Assembly (NCBI RefSeq): GCF_900104085.1 | Contig: NZ_FNLD01000001.1 | Span: 723,048 to 787,047, forward strand | From: Pseudoxanthomonas sp. CF125 | GTDB lineage: Bacteria; Pseudomonadota; Gammaproteobacteria; Xanthomonadales; Xanthomonadaceae | Reading direction: 5' to 3' | DNA length: 64,000 bases | In this document: one piece after another, positions 32,920 to 41,124 of the stretch | Layout: each line of letters starts with the position of its first letter | Numbering within the stretch: the first letter of the stretch is position 1 | Program-made: the position numbers and the translations under genes | Notes under the pieces: generated by a model | Seen by the model: the letters and a program-made list of their open reading frames with translations, nothing else | Database searches by the model: none | What the model was told of the DNA's origin: nothing

Positions 32920-33822
32920 TCAGCCCCGCAGCGCGGCCTGGAGTTGCGCGCGCAGCTCAGGCTTGTGCGCGAAGGGATCGGTGGGGTTGCGCAACGCCAC
33001 CACATCTTCGGCCTGCTGGCGAACGCCCTCCAGCGCGTCCGGGTGCGAGACGATGTAGAAGGAATCACTCCGTATCGCATCGAAGGTTCGCTGGGCGATA
33101 TCGGCCGCGGTGAGTTTGCCCGAGGTGACCGCCTTGCTGACCATGGCCTGGGCGATCATCTGCGAACGGGTGGCGGGGGTCGGATTGGCAAGGTCCGCCG
33201 GCCGGTTGCGGTGCGACTGATGGATGCCGGTGGGCACGAAATAAGGGCATAGCACCGAACAATGCACCTGGTCGGTCACCAGCGACAGATCGTGGAAGAG
33301 CGTTTCGCTCAAGGACACCACCGCATGCTTGGACACGTTGTAGGCGCCCAGGTTTGGCTGATTCAACAAACCCGCCATCGACGCCGTGTTGACGATGTGG
33401 CCGCGATAGCCGGGATCGGCCTTGGCCGCAGCCAGCATCAGCGGGGTGAAGGCGCGCACGCCGTGGATCACGCCCCACAGATTCACGCCCAGTGCCCATT
33501 CCCAGTCGCGCACGGTGTTTTCCCAGATCAGTCCGGCAGCGCCGATACCGGCGTTGTTGAACACCAAGTGCACGCTGCCGAAGGCGGCCAAGGTGGCTTC
33601 GGCTAGCGCCTCGATCTGTGCGCCGTTGGAAACATCCACTACCTGTGCGATGACTTCCGCGCCGTGTGCTTCCACCTCGGCACGCGTTTGCTCCAGTGCG
33701 TCGGCCTGGATATCGGCCAGCACCAGCTTCATGCCCAGCGATGCGCCGATGCGCGCGAACTCGCGGCCGAATCCCGAACCCGCACCGGTGATCACTGCCA
33801 CCCTGCCCTTGAATTCCTTCAT
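32920..33822 (-). CDS. Short-chain dehydrogenase/reductase
   Basis: A 300-residue classical SDR. The NAD(P)-binding motif is TGAGSGFGREFA at about residue 13, NNAG at about 90, and the active Ser and Tyr-x-x-x-Lys appear in NTASMAGLL and YNVSKHAVV. GGGAGGGCAGC precedes the ATG. The substrate is unknown; the C-terminal 50 residues are longer than the minimal SDR. It follows another SDR gene by 25 bases and is part of a run with an acyl-CoA dehydrogenase and a phosphotransferase-like protein, suggesting acyl or alcohol oxidation. Confidence 0.88.
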   Translation of the reverse strand: MKEFKGRVAVITGAGSGFGREFARIGASLGMKLVLADIQADALEQTRAEVEAHGAEVIAQVVDVSNGAQIEALAEATLAAFGSVHLVFNNAGIGAAGLIWENTVRDWEWALGVNLWGVIHGVRAFTPLMLAAAKADPGYRGHIVNTASMAGLLNQPNLGAYNVSKHAVVSLSETLFHDLSLVTDQVHCSVLCPYFVPTGIHQSHRNRPADLANPTPATRSQMIAQAMVSKAVTSGKLTAADIAQRTFDAIRSDSFYIVSHPDALEGVRQQAEDVVALRNPTDPFAHKPELRAQLQAALRG

Positions 33823-33847
33823 GCTGCCCTCCCAGGCGATACTTGCT

Positions 33848-34627
33848 TCAAACCGCGCTGTAACCGCCATCGACCGCCAGTATCTGGCCGGTAATATGCT
33901 TGCCCGCATCGGAAGCGAACAACAAAGCCGCGCCCTTGAGGTCTTCATCGTCGCCCAGCCGTTGCAGCGGCGAATTGCCGATCAGCGTTTCCTCGCCCAG
34001 CGCCTTGATCAGCCCCTGCGACATCTTCGAGGGGAAGAACCCGGGAGCCAGCGCGTTGACGGTAATGCCGTACCTGCCCCACTCGCCCGCCAACGCACGG
34101 GTGAAGTTCACCAGCGCGCCCTTGCTGGTGTTGTAGGCAATGGTCTGCATGGCGCCGGGCGGATTGCCGCGCAAGCCGGCGATGGAAGCGATATTGAGGA
34201 TGCGGCCGTACTTGTTCGGAATCATCGAGCGTTTGCCGATCTGCTGGGTAAGCAGGAACAGGCCGCGGATGTTGAGATTGAACACCTTGTCCCAGGCCTC
34301 GGCCGGATAGTCCTCGGCCGGCGCGCCCCAACTGGCGCCCGCATTGTTGACCAGGATATCGACACGGCCGAGCTTCTCCAGCGTCGCATCGGCCAATGCG
34401 GCGATGTCGGCATCCTTCGAGCCATCGGCGGCGACCAAGTCGGCGTCTATCCCCAGTTTTTGCAGATGCGCCTGCGCCTGCTGCAATTCATCGGCCTTGC
34501 GGGCCGACAGCACGACCCGGGCGCCGTAGCTCCCCAACGCTTCGGCCATCTGCAGGCCCAGCCCGCGCGAGCCGCCGGTGATGAGTGCGGTCCTGCCGGT
34601 GAGATCGAAAATATTCTTGTCAGCCAT
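33848..34627 (-). CDS. Short-chain dehydrogenase, FabG-like
   Basis: A 259-residue SDR. Cofactor motif TGGSRGLGLQMAE near residue 17, NNAGASWG near 94, NIASIAGL and the catalytic YNTSKGALVNFTRALAGEWG near 165, and the C-terminal GQILAVDGGYSAV typical of FabG-like 3-oxoacyl reductases. It lies 26 bases downstream of the acyl-CoA dehydrogenase and would oxidise a 3-hydroxyacyl or similar intermediate. Substrate is inference. Confidence 0.88.
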   Translation of the reverse strand: MADKNIFDLTGRTALITGGSRGLGLQMAEALGSYGARVVLSARKADELQQAQAHLQKLGIDADLVAADGSKDADIAALADATLEKLGRVDILVNNAGASWGAPAEDYPAEAWDKVFNLNIRGLFLLTQQIGKRSMIPNKYGRILNIASIAGLRGNPPGAMQTIAYNTSKGALVNFTRALAGEWGRYGITVNALAPGFFPSKMSQGLIKALGEETLIGNSPLQRLGDDEDLKGAALLFASDAGKHITGQILAVDGGYSAV

Positions 34628-34653
34628 GTTCTATGCCTTGCGAAGAGAGAGAA

Positions 34654-36480
34654 TCAGAAAAAAGCGTCCTGCATGTCCAGTGCGGTGCGGTCCAGACTGG
34701 CCAGCAGGTCGAACTGGGTATCGACCTTGGGCAGTTCCCAGCGGAAGAAGTAACGCATGGCGCTGCGCTTTCCTTCATAGAAATCGCCTTCCTTCGCTTC
34801 CGCCGCCAAAGCTTGCTCCAGCCATATCCAGGCGATGGCGATGTGGCCGAAGGCTTCCAGATAGACGGTCGCATTGGCCAGGGTCAGCTGCGCATCGCCG
34901 GCCGACCACAAGGTGCGCGTCACTTCGGAAAGTCGCTGGAAACGCCGTCCCAGGGCATCTGCGGATTCGGCCAGGTTCTCGTGTGCCCGCGCCTTGCCGA
35001 CGGTTTCGGCCACCCGGCTTGCGAGCAGTTTGAAAGCCGCGCCGTTTTCCGCCACCACCTTGCGGCCCAGCAAATCCAAGCCCTGAATACCATGCGTGCC
35101 TTCGTGGATGGGATTGAGGCGGTTGTCCCGGTAGAACTGCTCCACCTTGTAGTCGCGCGTGTAGCCGTAGCCGCCATGCACCTGGATGGCCAGGTCGTTG
35201 GCAGCCAGGCACCACTGCGAAGGCCAGCTCTTGGCGATGGGCGTGAGGATGTCGAGCAAACGCGTCAGTTCTGCGCGCTCACTGTCATCGGCGGCCACGC
35301 GGGCTTGGTCGACCAGCCGCGCGCAATACAGATTGAAGGCCAATGCGCCTTCCACGTACGACTTCTGCGCCAGCAGCATGCGTTTCACATCGGCGTGATG
35401 GACAATGCGGGTCTGCGGACTGGAAGGATCCTTGCCCTCATTGCCGATAGGACGGCCTTGCGGCCGGTTGCGCGCGTACTCCAGCGCATGCAGATAACCG
35501 GTGTAGCCCAGCGCCACCGCGCCCAGGCCTACGCCGATGCGCGCCTCGTTCATCATGTGGAACATGTAGGCCAGACCATGGTGGGCCTCGCCGACCAGAT
35601 AGCCGACCGCCCCGCCTTTTCCGCCGGGGCGATGGCGCGTGCCTTCGCCGAAATTCAACAGGCAATTGACCGTGCCGCGGTAGCCCATCTTGTGGTTGAT
35701 GCCCGCCAGTTGCACGTCGTTGCGCTCGCCGAGCGTGCCGTCTTCGCCGACCAGGAACTTGGGCACCAGCAGCAGCGAAATCCCTTTCACTCCCGGGATC
35801 AGCCGGCCATCCGGTCCGGGAATCTTCGCCAGCACCAGATGCACGATGTTCTCGGACAATTCGTGGTCGCCGCCGGAGATCCACATCTTGTTGCCGGTCA
35901 CGCGGTACTGGGGACCGAAAGCGGATTCGCCTTCGTAATCGGCGCGCGTGGCGATGTCAGACAATGAGGAGCCCGCTTGCGGTTCCGACAGACACATGGT
36001 GCCGAAGTAACGGCCTTCCAGCTCTGGCCTGACGAAAGCCTGGATCTGCGCCTGGCTGCCGTGCGCCAGCAACAGATTGGCGTTACCCATGGTCAGCAGC
36101 GGATAGGCGCTGGTGGCGACGTTGGCGGCATATAGATAGGTCAGCCCCGCTTTCTCCACTACCGCTGGCAACTGCATGCCACCGAGCGCGTAATCGTGTC
36201 CGGCGGCGATCAATCCTGCTTCGGCGAAGGCCCGCAGCGCCGGTCCGACTTCTTCGATCAACGCGACCGACTGGCCGTCGAAACGCGGTTCGTGCTCATC
36301 GGCCTTCTGATTGTGCGGAGCGAACAGTTCGGTGGCGATGCGCTCGCAAGTATCCAGCGCCGCGTCGAAGGTTTCGCGGCTGTGGTCGGCATAGCGCTCG
36401 GCTTGGGTCAGCGATTCGACGTCCAGCCATTCGTAAAGCAGGAACTGCAGGTCGCGACGCGAAAGCAGCAGCGAGTCCAT
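34654..36480 (-). CDS. Acyl-CoA dehydrogenase, DmdC-like large form
   Basis: A 608-residue FAD enzyme, longer than the usual 380-400. FAD/acyl-binding segments are MCLSEPQAGSSLSDIATRA and YRVTGNKMWISGGDHEL; the catalytic region is HEGTHGIQGLDLLGRKVV, the form seen in the large DmdC/AcdB-like class that carries an extra C-terminal helical domain (about 480-608). It introduces a double bond into an acyl-CoA. The ATG with GAGGCGAGAC upstream was chosen; the open frame before it overlaps the phosphotransferase. Member of the putative IclR-controlled operon. Chain length of substrate unknown. Confidence 0.9.
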   Translation of the reverse strand: MDSLLLSRRDLQFLLYEWLDVESLTQAERYADHSRETFDAALDTCERIATELFAPHNQKADEHEPRFDGQSVALIEEVGPALRAFAEAGLIAAGHDYALGGMQLPAVVEKAGLTYLYAANVATSAYPLLTMGNANLLLAHGSQAQIQAFVRPELEGRYFGTMCLSEPQAGSSLSDIATRADYEGESAFGPQYRVTGNKMWISGGDHELSENIVHLVLAKIPGPDGRLIPGVKGISLLLVPKFLVGEDGTLGERNDVQLAGINHKMGYRGTVNCLLNFGEGTRHRPGGKGGAVGYLVGEAHHGLAYMFHMMNEARIGVGLGAVALGYTGYLHALEYARNRPQGRPIGNEGKDPSSPQTRIVHHADVKRMLLAQKSYVEGALAFNLYCARLVDQARVAADDSERAELTRLLDILTPIAKSWPSQWCLAANDLAIQVHGGYGYTRDYKVEQFYRDNRLNPIHEGTHGIQGLDLLGRKVVAENGAAFKLLASRVAETVGKARAHENLAESADALGRRFQRLSEVTRTLWSAGDAQLTLANATVYLEAFGHIAIAWIWLEQALAAEAKEGDFYEGKRSAMRYFFRWELPKVDTQFDLLASLDRTALDMQDAFF

Positions 36481-36514
36481 GTCTCGCCTCAACCGTTGGC
36501 GGGAAGAATACGCA

Positions 36515-37582
36515 TCAGGCGTGCCCGGCCTGTTGCGCGAAACGCCAGCCCAGTTCGGCCAGCGGTTTGGCCTGGCGTCCGTATTCGGCCGCCTGCGGGC
36601 TACTGGCGGTGCCTTCCTGTACGCGCTTGGCGATGCCCTGCAGGATCGCGGCGATGCGGAAGAGGTTGTAGGCCAAGTAGTAGTTCCAGTCGCCGGCCGC
36701 GCTGCGGCCGATGCGCCGTTCGTAGGCGGCGACGTATTCGGATTCGCGCGGAATGCCAAGCGCTTGCAAGTCCAGCCCAGCCAGGCCGCGCATCGCCCCG
36801 CCCGGCGCGATATGCCAGCTCATCAAGTGGTAGGCGAAATCGGCCAGCGGGTGGCCCAAGGTGGAAAGCTCCCAGTCGATCACTGCCAGGATGCGCGGTT
36901 CGGTGGGATGGAAGATGACGTTGTCCAGCCGGTAGTCGCCGTGCACCAGCGATATCTGGGGACTTTCTTCTTGCGGTATGTGCAGCGGCAGCCATTCGAT
37001 CAGCTTGTCCATAGCCTCGATGCTGCCGGTTTCGCTGGCCCGGTACTGGCGCGTCCAGCGATCGACCTGGCGGGAGAAGTAATTGCCGGTCTTGCCGTAG
37101 TCGGCCAATCCCAGCGCGGCGAAGTCGACACCGTGAAGTGCGGCGATGACGCGGTTGAGTTCGTCGTAGAGGGCGGTCCGCTCGGCCGGTTCCACGCCCG
37201 GCAGCGATTGCTCCCAGAAGATGCGCCCTTCCACGAAATCCATGACGTAGAAAGCGCGCCCTATCACCGACTCGTCCTCGCACAGGCAATGCATGCCCGC
37301 CACCGGAACCGCGCTGCCGGCCAGCGCAGCCTGCAGCCGGAACTCGCGCTCCACCGCATGCGCCGAAGGCAGCAGCTGCGCGACCGGCGCCGGTTTGGAA
37401 CGCATCACGTACTGGCGCTGGGGGGTGCTTAGCAAATAGGTTGGGTTGGACTGGCCGCCCTTGAAGCGGGAGACCTGGATCGGACCTTCGAAGCCGGCGA
37501 TGTGCTGTTGCAGATACGCGTCCAAGGCACCTACGTCGAAAGGATCCTGCGTTGCGCCGCTGGATTTCGCTTCGACGGTCAT
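36515..37582 (-). CDS. Aminoglycoside-phosphotransferase-fold kinase (ACAD10/11-like)
   Basis: A 355-residue protein kinase-like-fold enzyme. N-lobe with FKGGQSNPTYLLSTPQRQYVMRSKP, catalytic loop LVHGDYRLDNVIFHP and metal-binding VIDWELSTLGHPLADFAY. Bacterial genes of this type sit next to acyl-CoA dehydrogenases, and the animal fusion proteins ACAD10/11 join the two activities to process 4-hydroxy acids by phosphorylation. That role fits here (34 bases upstream of the dehydrogenase) but is inference. It is the first gene of the operon, divergent from an IclR regulator. Confidence 0.87.
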   Translation of the reverse strand: MTVEAKSSGATQDPFDVGALDAYLQQHIAGFEGPIQVSRFKGGQSNPTYLLSTPQRQYVMRSKPAPVAQLLPSAHAVEREFRLQAALAGSAVPVAGMHCLCEDESVIGRAFYVMDFVEGRIFWEQSLPGVEPAERTALYDELNRVIAALHGVDFAALGLADYGKTGNYFSRQVDRWTRQYRASETGSIEAMDKLIEWLPLHIPQEESPQISLVHGDYRLDNVIFHPTEPRILAVIDWELSTLGHPLADFAYHLMSWHIAPGGAMRGLAGLDLQALGIPRESEYVAAYERRIGRSAAGDWNYYLAYNLFRIAAILQGIAKRVQEGTASSPQAAEYGRQAKPLAELGWRFAQQAGHA

Positions 37583-37665
37583 GCGTTCGCCTGGCGCGAT
37601 GAAGCCGTGGATACCTGTCGAATGCGGTGACGCGCGGCTGGCATGGTCATGGGTGAGCGATCTTC

Positions 37666-37684
37666 AGTTCTGTATGATGGAACT
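37666..37684. promoter_or_regulatory. Candidate IclR operator 1
   Basis: AGTTC-N8-GGAACT is an inverted repeat about 84 bases upstream of the phosphotransferase start, also overlapping GGAACTAAGTTCC. The same half sites and spacing recur at 37803-37821. Confidence 0.55.
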
Positions 37685-37802
37685 AAGTTCCTGAGTATCG
37701 ATCCATCGTACTGAGTGGCCTTGGTCTAAACAAGTTCAGCGCTCGCTGCACGACTCGTTGGCGAGACCACGCGCCTTTCGCGGCTTACGTAATCATCAAC
37801 AC

Positions 37803-37821
37803 AGTTCTGTGATGCGGAACT
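37803..37821. promoter_or_regulatory. Candidate IclR operator 2
   Basis: AGTTC-N8-GGAACT again, 17 bases before the regulator start. With the first copy it forms a direct repeat within the divergent region, as expected for a regulator that controls itself and the opposite operon. Confidence 0.55.
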
Positions 37822-37838
37822 AACTGGAGATACCGGCA

Positions 37839-38702
37839 ATGGGCAACCCCAAACGCAAGCTCGACGCCTTCAGTCCTCTCGTCGACGAACGCCATCCGCA
37901 GTTCGTCACCGCCATCGCACGCGCGTTCTCGATTCTGCGCTGCTTCGAATTCGGCACCCAGCATTTGGGCAACCAGGAACTGGCGCGGCGGACTGGCTTG
38001 CCCAAAGCCACGGTCTCGCGGCTGACGTTCACTTTGTCCTCGCTCGGCTATCTGACTTATTCGGCCGCGTTGGAGAAATATTCTTTGGGCACGGCCGTGC
38101 TGTCGCTCGGTCATGCCTTCATGAAAGGCAACGATGTGGTGGCCATCGCCCGTCCACTGATGCGCGAGCTGGCCGAGTACACGCAATCGGCGGTGATGCT
38201 GGCTGCCGCCGACGGCATGCGTATGGTGTTGCTGGAGGTTTGCCAGGGCGACCCTACTTTCCAGATGAAGCTGGAACCCGGCGCGCGCGTGCCGCATGGG
38301 TCCACGGCGCTGGGCCGGGCCGACTTAGCCTCGCGCCCGCAGGAGGTGTTCGACCGCAATCTGGCCGAGTTCGAGGCCGAGTGCGAACCGGGCCTATGGC
38401 CGAAGATCCGCAGCGGTATCGTGCGGGCGCGGCAGGACTACGAGAACTACGGTTTCTGTTTCTCGCTGGGCGACTGGAATCCGGATGTGTTCGCCATCGG
38501 CGTTCCCATGGTCTCGGCCGACCGCAGCCGGGTGCTGGCGTTCAATTGCAGCGGGCGTGTGTCGGTGATGACGCGGGAGAAGTTGGTGCAGGACTTCGGG
38601 CCATGTCTAGCAGAAAACCGCGTGCAGAAAACGCCGCCAGAGTCACTTAAGTGGAAAGCGTATCTGGCACCTTTTTCTCGTGGGGCCATTTGCCATCCGT
38701 GA
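37839..38702 (+). CDS. IclR-family regulator with altered C-terminus
   Basis: A 287-residue protein. The winged helix lies at about 25-85 (AIARAFSILRCFEFG, NQELARRTGLPKATVSRL) and the ligand domain at about 100-255 (GTAVLSLGHAF, SAVMLAAADGMRMVLLEV, FAIGVPMV, NCSGRV). From EKLVQDFGP the family would normally continue with a short helix; here it runs into CLAENRVQKTPPES and about 30 unrelated residues, reaching the edge of an integron cassette. The last helix has probably been replaced by recombination near 38605. Whether it still works is uncertain. It likely controls the divergent acyl-CoA operon. Confidence 0.8.
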   Translation: MGNPKRKLDAFSPLVDERHPQFVTAIARAFSILRCFEFGTQHLGNQELARRTGLPKATVSRLTFTLSSLGYLTYSAALEKYSLGTAVLSLGHAFMKGNDVVAIARPLMRELAEYTQSAVMLAAADGMRMVLLEVCQGDPTFQMKLEPGARVPHGSTALGRADLASRPQEVFDRNLAEFEAECEPGLWPKIRSGIVRARQDYENYGFCFSLGDWNPDVFAIGVPMVSADRSRVLAFNCSGRVSVMTREKLVQDFGPCLAENRVQKTPPESLKWKAYLAPFSRGAICHP

Positions 38703-38756
38703 CGCCTGAATTAAGCCGACCCGCGAAGCGGGTTCGGCTTGAACAAATTGCTAGGC
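38700..38756 (-). repeat. Integron attC-like site
   Basis: Read on the minus strand: 1R-like GCCTAGC (38756-38750), GTTCAAGCCGAACCCGC, a TTC loop, GCGGGTCGGCTTAATTCAGGC and a degenerate 2R GTCACGG. The 57-base length, imperfect central stem and sequence match the Xanthomonas attC type known to me. The 3' core deviates from GTTRRRY, so the site may be inactive. Confidence 0.72.
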
Positions 38757-39082
38757 CCCGGCCGTCCAACCTTGACCCGACCCTCTAGCGCAAGCCCGCG
38801 AAGCGTTGCTGTCTGGTGCGGGCGAGAGAACAGAATGCGGACATCCCGAAACTCTCCGCCGTCAGTTAGCCTGGCAGTGCCCATTGCTACCGCATTTTTT
38901 TGCCCAGGAGTCCGATAGATCAGCTCTCTGTGAATGTACTGCACTGGAAAGATAACGCCGCCTCCAGTTGGAACATGCTCAAGCAGGAGAAGCGAAAGTT
39001 CATGACCAACACCAAGTTCAATAACAGCATCCGACGTGAGCGAAGGAAGCTGGTAGAAGTACTCGCTGTCTGGAATTGCCAT
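38711..39082 (-). CDS. Hypothetical protein of an integron gene cassette
   Basis: A 123-residue protein, family not recognised. It begins MAIPDSEYFYQLPSLTSDAV and contains a hydrophobic LSLLLLEHVPTGGGVIFPV; there is no clear signal peptide. Its last residues, NLFKPNPLRGSA, are encoded by the attC stem, the usual way Xanthomonas cassette genes end. An in-frame GTG eight codons upstream is the alternative start. It begins 15 bases from a GTTAGGC core, leaving the very short leader typical of cassettes, and has no promoter of its own visible. Codon use is less GC-rich than its neighbours. Confidence 0.6.
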   Translation of the reverse strand: MAIPDSEYFYQLPSLTSDAVIELGVGHELSLLLLEHVPTGGGVIFPVQYIHRELIYRTPGQKNAVAMGTARLTDGGEFRDVRILFSRPHQTATLRGLALEGRVKVGRPGPSNLFKPNPLRGSA

Positions 39083-39096
39083 AGTTTTTTTCCCGG

Positions 39097-39103
39097 GCCT
39101 AAC
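39097..39103 (-). other. Integron core site at the 5' edge of the cassette
   Basis: GTTAGGC on the minus strand fits the GTTRRRY integrase crossover site exactly and sits about 400 bases from the attC, the size of one cassette. Confidence 0.6.
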
Positions 39104-39151
39104 CACCTAATAGATGGATCTCAGCCCATGTGACTTCGATCCGAAACGCTA

Positions 39152-39185
39152 GCGTAAACAAATAGGGCCGCCTCGCGGCAGCCCT
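39152..39185 (-). terminator. Rho-independent terminator of the tRNA pair
   Basis: On the minus strand AGGGC and GCCCT plus an inner GCC/GGC form a stem with one mismatch and a 4-base loop (39164-39185), followed by ATTTGTTT. It lies 17 bases after the tRNA-Glu CCA end. Confidence 0.75.
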
Positions 39186-39201
39186 AAGTGCTTGAATCAA
39201 T

Positions 39202-39277
39202 TGGCGTCCCCACGGGGATTCGAACCCCGGTGTCCACCGTGAAAGGGTGGTGTCCTAGGCCTCTAGACGATGGGGAC
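39202..39277 (-). tRNA. tRNA-Glu (anticodon TTC)
   Basis: 76 bases with acceptor GTCCCCA/TGGGGAC, anticodon loop CTTTCAC, the T arm GGTTCGAATCC and an encoded CCA. It follows tRNA-Ala by 48 bases on the same strand, so the two are probably one transcript ending at the hairpin downstream. Confidence 0.97.
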
Positions 39278-39325
39278 GCTGTGAAACTTGTTCCCTACCC
39301 CGAACAGGCCTAATTGCCGGGATAT

Positions 39326-39401
39326 TGGTGGAGCCAGGCGGGATCGAACCGCCGACCTCCTGCATGCCATGCAGGCGCTCTCCCAGCTGAGCTATGGCCC
39401 C
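39326..39401 (-). tRNA. tRNA-Ala (anticodon GGC)
   Basis: 76 bases starting GGGGCCATAGCTCAGCTGGG, anticodon stem CTGCA/TGCAG with loop centre GGC, T arm GGTTCGATCCC and encoded CCA. Confidence 0.97.
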
Positions 39402-39520
39402 ACGGGCTGGAAGGAGCGGAATTCTAGCTATCGCCCACCCATCGCGCAAGCTCTGTGACGAAGAAAGATGACTAATGTTTTCAGATTCGGCGCCGTGCGC
39501 AGGCGCCTACCGGCGACTTT

Positions 39521-40015
39521 TCAGTCCGCCGTGGCCACTTCCGCCATGTTTTCATCGCAGCGGCGCAGCGTGGCCACGCCATGGCCGCGCTCGGCCAGAT
39601 ATTCCAGCCACTTGCCCAGAAAGGTATTCATGCGCATGCGGTGGCCGATCAGCTCGGCCGGCGGCGGGTACATGCCGATCGCGTCCTGCCAGCGGCGGCC
39701 CACGTAGCAGTGCGTGGCCTCGGCCTGGCGCGCATCGCGGTACACGCGCACGAAGGCCGAAGGGTCCGGCTCGCCGGTCTGCGGATCGCGCAGGCCGTAG
39801 GTGAGGCGAAGCTCGACCGTATAGCGATGGGTCTGGATCACATCCAGATACAGGTCCAGCCCGTCGCCGATGCTGGACAGGTAGCGCCCCTCCACCAGAT
39901 CGCCCGGTGCGAACAACCGGGTCAGCCTATTGTGGTTCTCTGCGTACAGCGCCATCAGCCAACCGAAACGGTTGAGTTTGGGGATGTTCGCAGTGCGGGC
40001 GACGGCTTGGGCCAT
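39521..40015 (-). CDS. DUF1249 family protein
   Basis: A 164-residue soluble protein of DUF1249 (YqiB-like). Conserved parts are LNRFGWLMALYAENHNRLTRLF, VIQTHRYTVELRLTYGLRD, VRVYRDARQAEATHCYVGRRW and NTFLGKWLEYLAERGHG. Function unknown. It stands alone between the tRNA genes and ppsR. Confidence 0.88.
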   Translation of the reverse strand: MAQAVARTANIPKLNRFGWLMALYAENHNRLTRLFAPGDLVEGRYLSSIGDGLDLYLDVIQTHRYTVELRLTYGLRDPQTGEPDPSAFVRVYRDARQAEATHCYVGRRWQDAIGMYPPPAELIGHRMRMNTFLGKWLEYLAERGHGVATLRRCDENMAEVATAD

Positions 40016-40155
40016 GGCCCGATCCTACACGTTGATTCGCAATTTCGGCAGCATTGACGAATCGCGCAGAACGGCCTAATTTAAGGTTCCTCCGCACGCC
40101 ATTCGGCCTGCGCGATTCCGCCGGCCTTCCAAGCACGCCGGCCTGCCCTCCCCGC

Positions 40156-40977
40156 CTAGAACATCTCCCGCTGCAGCCCCAGCGTGGACATCACCTTGCT
40201 GGCGATTTCCTCGATGGACGTGTGCGTGGTGCTCAGCGTGGGAATGCGCTCCATCTGGAACATGCGCTCGGCCGCCAGCACCTCGCTTTTGCAGGTTTCC
40301 AGCTTGGCGTAGGCCGAATTGGGGCGGCGCTCCTGGCGGATCTGCTGCAAGCGTTCCGGATCGATGGTCAGGCCGAACAACTTGCGCCGGTGCGCGCGCA
40401 GGCGGACCGGCAGGCGGTCGGTTTCCAGGTCCTGGTCGGTCAGCGGGTAATTGGCCGCGCGGATGCCGTAATGCAGCGCCAGATAGACGCAGGTCGGGGT
40501 CTTGCCCGCGCGGGACACGGCGACCAGGATCAGATCGGCCTCGTCGTAGTTGATGGCGATGCCGTCGTCGTGGGTCAACGCGTAATTCATCGCATTGATG
40601 CGGCGGTGGTAGGTTTCGAAATTCACCAGACCATGCGCCTGCCCCACCCGCGACTGGCGCAAGGCGCCCAGCTCCTTCTCCATCGGGTCGATGAAGGGCG
40701 CGAACACGTCCAGCATCAGCGCCCCGCTTTCGGCCAGGACCTCGCTGATGGCGGGGTCTACGTTGGAGTGGATCACGATGGGGCGTGCCTCGTGGCGCTG
40801 CCCGGCGGCGCGGATGCGTTCGGCGGCCTCGTGCGCCTTGAGCGGGTCGTCGACGAAGGAAATGCGGTCGGTGACGAAACTGAACCCGCTGAACTGGGTC
40901 AGCAGGCTGTGGCCGATGGTCTCGGTGGTGATCCCCGTACCGTCCGAGACATAGAACACAGGTCGCACGTTGGACAT
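40156..40977 (-). CDS. ppsR: Phosphoenolpyruvate synthase regulatory protein (bifunctional kinase/pyrophosphorylase)
   Basis: A 273-residue DUF299 protein that inactivates PEP synthase by ADP-dependent phosphorylation of a Thr next to the active His and reactivates it with phosphate. The N-terminus [20 protein letters not shown] and the P-loop-like [15 protein letters not shown] are visible. ATG with AAGGAG nine bases upstream was chosen; an open stretch 14 codons longer lacks a site. It is divergent from ppsA, the usual arrangement. Confidence 0.93.
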   Translation of the reverse strand: MSNVRPVFYVSDGTGITTETIGHSLLTQFSGFSFVTDRISFVDDPLKAHEAAERIRAAGQRHEARPIVIHSNVDPAISEVLAESGALMLDVFAPFIDPMEKELGALRQSRVGQAHGLVNFETYHRRINAMNYALTHDDGIAINYDEADLILVAVSRAGKTPTCVYLALHYGIRAANYPLTDQDLETDRLPVRLRAHRRKLFGLTIDPERLQQIRQERRPNSAYAKLETCKSEVLAAERMFQMERIPTLSTTHTSIEEIASKVMSTLGLQREMF

Positions 40978-41124
40978 CGATACCACTCCTTCATCAACAT
41001 GTAAACACTGGAAAATCAAGCTTGTCTGGGCTTGTCTTGCACTGCATCATAGCGATTCTTCCCATGGACACGGCCCTCGCCGTTGATCTTCGGCGAGGCG
41101 CACGACCGCTTTGGAGCGTTGCGC

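Noticed and set aside
39255-39449. A short protein frame reading IAQLGERLHGMQEVGGSIPPGST
   Set aside because: This is the well-known false translation of a tRNA gene; here it covers tRNA-Ala.
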